DNA from: WHSW01 sp963821025
GTDB lineage: Bacteria; Actinomycetota; Thermoleophilia; Solirubrobacterales; 70-9
Assembly (NCBI GenBank): GCA_963821025.1
Contig: CAWGCG010000004.1
Location: forward strand, 744,001-808,000
Direction: 5' to 3'
DNA: 64,000 nt
The stretch's first letter is position 1; the number at the start of each line of letters is the position of its first letter. Positions 61,084 through 64,000 of this stretch are shown piece by piece. The translations under genes were made by a program, and so were the position numbers. The notes beneath the pieces were generated by a model, which did no database searches, was not told the origin of the DNA, and saw nothing but the letters and a program-made list of their open reading frames with translations.

Positions 61084-64000
61084 ATGCGCTGCCCGTCATG
61101 CGGCAACCTCAATCGCCCCGAGGCTCGGTTCTGCGACTCCTGCGGGACCCCGCTGGAGGCGCCGGCCGAGGCCCAGGCCGCCCCGCCGGCGGCCGACGGA
61201 CCCGACCTGATCGCGGGGCGCTACCGGGTCGCCGACTTCCTCGGGCGCGGAGGGCGCAAGCGGGTCTATCGCGCCCACGATGTCGAGGCCGCCGACCGCG
61301 AGGTCGCGGTCGCGGTGTTCGAAACCGAGGGAATCGAGGAGACAGTGCTCGCCCGGGCGCGCCGCGAAGCCCAGGCGATGGGCAAGCTCGGCGAGCACCC
61401 GCACGTGGTCCGTGTGCTCGATTCGGGCGAGGACGGCCGCGTCCCCTACGTGGTCAGCGAATACGTCGGCGGCGGCGACCTCGCAGGAGCCCTGGACGAT
61501 TCTCAGGACCACCGGCTCGAGCTCGACCGCGCGCTGGCGATCGCGACCGATGTCTGCCGGGCGCTCGAGCACGCCCACTCGCGCGGAATCATTCATCGCG
61601 ACCTGAAGCCGGCGAACATCTGGCTCGGCGGCGACGGCACCGCGCGGCTCGGCGACTTCGGCCTCGCGACCACCGACCGGCGCTCGCGCGACGCGGTCGA
61701 GGGAATGCTGGTCGGCACGGTGGCCTATCTGCCTCCCGAGCAGGCGCTCGGGCGCAGCTCCGATGCGCGCTCCGATCTCTATTCGCTCGGGGCGATGCTC
61801 TATGAGCTGCTCACCGGCGAGCCCCCGTTCCCCGGCACGGACGCGGTCACGATCATCGGCCAGCACCTCAACGCCGAGCCCGTTGCGCCCTCTCACCACC
61901 GGCCTGAGGTCCCGACGGCGCTCGACCGCCTGGTCCTCGAGCTGCTCGCGAAGTCACCCGAGGATCGTCCGCAAAGCGCGGCCGCGGCGCGGCGAGCGTT
62001 GGCGGCGGTCGCCGAGGCCGACGAGGCGCCCGGCGGTCTCGAGCCGGAGGCGAATCCACTCGAGGGGCTCGCGGGCGGCGTCTTCGTCGGTCGCGATGCC
62101 GAGCTCGACCAGATGCGGACGTTGCTCGAGGACGCGCTCGGCGGCCAGGGCCGGCTGCTGCTGCTCACCGGCGAGCCGGGGATCGGCAAGACCCGAACCG
62201 CCGAGCAGCTCGCGACCTACGCCCGCGTCCGTGGCGCCCGCGTCTATTGGGGGCGCTGCGATGAGGCGGAGGGGGCGCCCGCCTACTGGCCCTGGTCGGA
62301 GGCGATCCGCGCCTATGTTCGTGATGCCGACCCGGTCGGCCTGCGCTGGCAGCTCGGCAACCGCGCCGCCGACGTCGCCCGGATCGTGCCCGAGGTGGCC
62401 GAGCGGCTCGGCGACCTCGGCGAGCTCGGGCCGATGGAGTCCGAGCAGGCGCGCTTTCGCGTCTTCGACTCGGTCGCCGAGTTCCTCGGCGGCGCCTCGA
62501 GCGATCGGCCGCTGGTGCTCGTCCTCGACGACCTGCACTGGGCTGACGAGTCGTCGCTGCTGCTGTTGCGCTTCGTCGCCCGCCGGCTCGCCGGCACCGG
62601 CCTGCTGGTGATCGGCACCTATCGCGACGTCGAGCTCGGTCGCCATCACCCGCTCGCCGAGACGCTCGGCGAGCTCTCCGGGGTCGAGGGCGCCCGGCGC
62701 CTGGCGCTACGAGGGCTCGACCCCGAGGGAATCGCCAGCTACATCGAGCTCACCGCCGGGGTCGACCGCCCGCCGCCCGACCTCGCCGAGGCGATCCGCG
62801 ACCAGACCGGCGGCAACCCCTTCTTCATCGGCGAGGTGGTCCGCTTGATGGCCGCCGAAGGCCGCCTCGGCGAGCAAGGCGCGCGCGACGAGGTCGCGAT
62901 CCCCCAGGGGGTCCGCGAGGTCCTCGGGCGCCGGCTCGACCGCCAATCCGAAGCTGCCAACGACGTCCTCCGTCTGGCCGCGATCTGCGGCCGCGAGTTC
63001 CGCCTCGAGGTGATCCAGCTGATCAGCCGGCGACCGGCGGCCGAGGTCGAAGCGGCGCTCGACGAGGCGCTCGACGCGCGCTTGGTCAGCGAGTCACCCG
63101 GTGTGCCGGGCGGCTACCGCTTCGCCCACGCGCTCGTGCGCGAGACCCTTCAGGCCGAGGTCCCGGCCGCGCGCCGGGCGGTGATCCACCGCGAGATCGC
63201 CGAGGCGCTCGAGGCGGTCGGCAGCGCCGGGCTCGATCGCGATCTCGGCGAGCTCGCCCACCACTTCCTCGAGGCCGGTGCTGCCGGCGACAGTGCGCGG
63301 GCGGTGGACTATGCGACCCGGGCCGCCGCGCGCGCCACTGCCCGGCTCGCCCACGAGGAGGCCGCCGGGCTCTACGCGCGAGCACTCGAGGCGCTCGAGC
63401 TGGCGACGACCGACGAGCCCGAGCGCGAGCTCGAGCTGCTGCTGGCGCTCGGTGAGAGCCGGCGCCGGGCCGCCGAGGCCAGCGAGGCCCGGCCGACGTT
63501 CGAGCGCGCCGCTGATCTCGCGCGAACGCTCGACCGCCCCGAGGATCTGGCTCGCGCGGCGCTCGGTATCTGCCTCCTGGCGGAGGCCGGGGTGATCGAC
63601 GATCCGTTGATCGCACTGCTCACCGAGGCGCTGGAGCGGGTCGGCGAGCGCGACTCGCCGCTGCGCTCGCAGCTGCTCAGCGGCCTCGCCGCTCAGCTCT
63701 ACTGGATCGATCCGGCCGGGCGCTCGAACGAGCTCGGCCTCGAGGCGTTGGAGATGGCGCGCCGCCTCGACGACACCGAGACGCTGGCCCTGGCGCTGAT
63801 CCGCCGCCAGTTCACCGGTGGCGTCGGCGTGGCCGAGGCCCAGCGGCGGCTGCGCGAGAGCGGCGAGCTGCACGATCTCGCCAAGCGCCACGACGACCTC
63901 GAGCTCGAGCTGCGCGCGCACGTCTACCGGCTGCGCGACCGGCTCGAGCTCGGCGACATCGTCGGCGTCGACGCCGACCTGACCGCGTTCGAGCGGCTCG
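61084..64000 (+). CDS. Ser/Thr protein kinase-AAA ATPase regulator, N-terminal part (runs off the window)
   Basis: Open from ATG 61084 to the window end, at least 972 residues. It begins with a zinc ribbon (MRCPSCGNLNRPEARFCDSC), then a kinase domain from about 44: GRYRVADFLGRGGRKRVYRA, HRDLKPANIWLGGDGTARLG with HRD and DFGLA, and YLPPEQALGRSSDARSDLYS. The usual VAIK lysine position reads REVAVAVFETEG with no Lys. Residues about 325 on form an AAA/NACHT-like ATPase (LLLLTGEPGIGKTRTAEQLA; Walker B LVLVLDDLHWADESSL), then TPR-like helices (YATRAAARATARLAHEEAAG). It probably couples signal sensing to a multi-domain regulator. Divergent from cyclophilin. Confidence 0.88.
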   Translation, partial: MRCPSCGNLNRPEARFCDSCGTPLEAPAEAQAAPPAADGPDLIAGRYRVADFLGRGGRKRVYRAHDVEAADREVAVAVFETEGIEETVLARARREAQAMGKLGEHPHVVRVLDSGEDGRVPYVVSEYVGGGDLAGALDDSQDHRLELDRALAIATDVCRALEHAHSRGIIHRDLKPANIWLGGDGTARLGDFGLATTDRRSRDAVEGMLVGTVAYLPPEQALGRSSDARSDLYSLGAMLYELLTGEPPFPGTDAVTIIGQHLNAEPVAPSHHRPEVPTALDRLVLELLAKSPEDRPQSAAAARRALAAVAEADEAPGGLEPEANPLEGLAGGVFVGRDAELDQMRTLLEDALGGQGRLLLLTGEPGIGKTRTAEQLATYARVRGARVYWGRCDEAEGAPAYWPWSEAIRAYVRDADPVGLRWQLGNRAADVARIVPEVAERLGDLGELGPMESEQARFRVFDSVAEFLGGASSDRPLVLVLDDLHWADESSLLLLRFVARRLAGTGLLVIGTYRDVELGRHHPLAETLGELSGVEGARRLALRGLDPEGIASYIELTAGVDRPPPDLAEAIRDQTGGNPFFIGEVVRLMAAEGRLGEQGARDEVAIPQGVREVLGRRLDRQSEAANDVLRLAAICGREFRLEVIQLISRRPAAEVEAALDEALDARLVSESPGVPGGYRFAHALVRETLQAEVPAARRAVIHREIAEALEAVGSAGLDRDLGELAHHFLEAGAAGDSARAVDYATRAAARATARLAHEEAAGLYARALEALELATTDEPERELELLLALGESRRRAAEASEARPTFERAADLARTLDRPEDLARAALGICLLAEAGVIDDPLIALLTEALERVGERDSPLRSQLLSGLAAQLYWIDPAGRSNELGLEALEMARRLDDTETLALALIRRQFTGGVGVAEAQRRLRESGELHDLAKRHDDLELELRAHVYRLRDRLELGDIVGVDADLTAFERL

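Noticed and set aside
1..64000. CRISPR array or insertion sequence
   Set aside because: No spaced identical repeats, transposase or inverted-repeat ends were seen anywhere.

Overview
The window is a 64 kb piece of a high-GC chromosome, most likely from an actinomycete of the Thermoleophilia/Solirubrobacterales type. That placement is inferred from GC- and codon-biased open frames, AfsR-type regulation, a split methylmalonyl-CoA mutase, MMPL and DHA2 pumps, protein kinase-AAA fusions and many small lineage proteins. No rRNA, CRISPR array, intact transposon or phage structural gene is visible.

Layout. 1-5.7 kb (minus strand): start of an acyl-CoA carboxylase, an SRPBCC protein, methylmalonyl-CoA mutase large subunit, two glycosyltransferases and UDP-glucuronate decarboxylase. 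5.8-12.6 kb: sigma factor, GH26-like secreted hydrolase, tRNA-Ser(UGA), aldonolactone oxidase, cupin, PLP amino-acid deaminase/aldolase, tRNA-Ser(GCU), L,D-transpeptidase, SnoaL-like protein. 12.67-26.72 kb: a genomic island area at tRNA-Arg(ACG). It holds a 5' half-tRNA next to a truncated tyrosine recombinase, an intact tRNA-Arg, and a matching 29-bp 3' tRNA fragment 11.7 kb further on. Its cargo is an MMPL transporter, a flavoprotein, a multicopper oxidase with two heavy-metal-binding modules, a DHA2 pump and small stress-type proteins. 26.8-35.8 kb: two VOC proteins, dimethylargininase, an AfsR-like activator, lipoproteins and flavoproteins. 35.8-41.6 kb: pyruvate phosphate dikinase, a CitE-type lyase, a MaoC double-hotdog hydratase and a family III CoA-transferase/isomerase. 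Together these read as a mesaconyl-CoA to citramalyl-CoA to acetyl-CoA plus pyruvate to PEP module, like the second half of the 3-hydroxypropionate bicycle. 41.7-53.4 kb: sensor-fused flavoprotein and transporter, desaturase, exonuclease, secreted hydrolase and a bacterial pentameric ligand-gated channel homologue. 53.4-64 kb: RlmN, M14 carboxypeptidase, neutral zinc metallopeptidase, AbiEi/DUF559 protein, cyclophilin, and a kinase-AAA regulator that runs off the end.

Three architectural themes stand out. Two paralogous thioredoxin-reductase-like flavoproteins carry different sensor domains (cyclic-nucleotide-binding or receiver) plus a cysteine-less glutaredoxin-like linker. Convergent genes repeatedly share a CTAG stop overlap. 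Single-base frame breaks are dense in 2.3-7.1, 11.4-13.2 and 53.7-58.7 kb and absent from about 13.4-53.1 kb, which suggests uneven sequence quality rather than decay. Genes with breaks are annotated at their full inferred extent.
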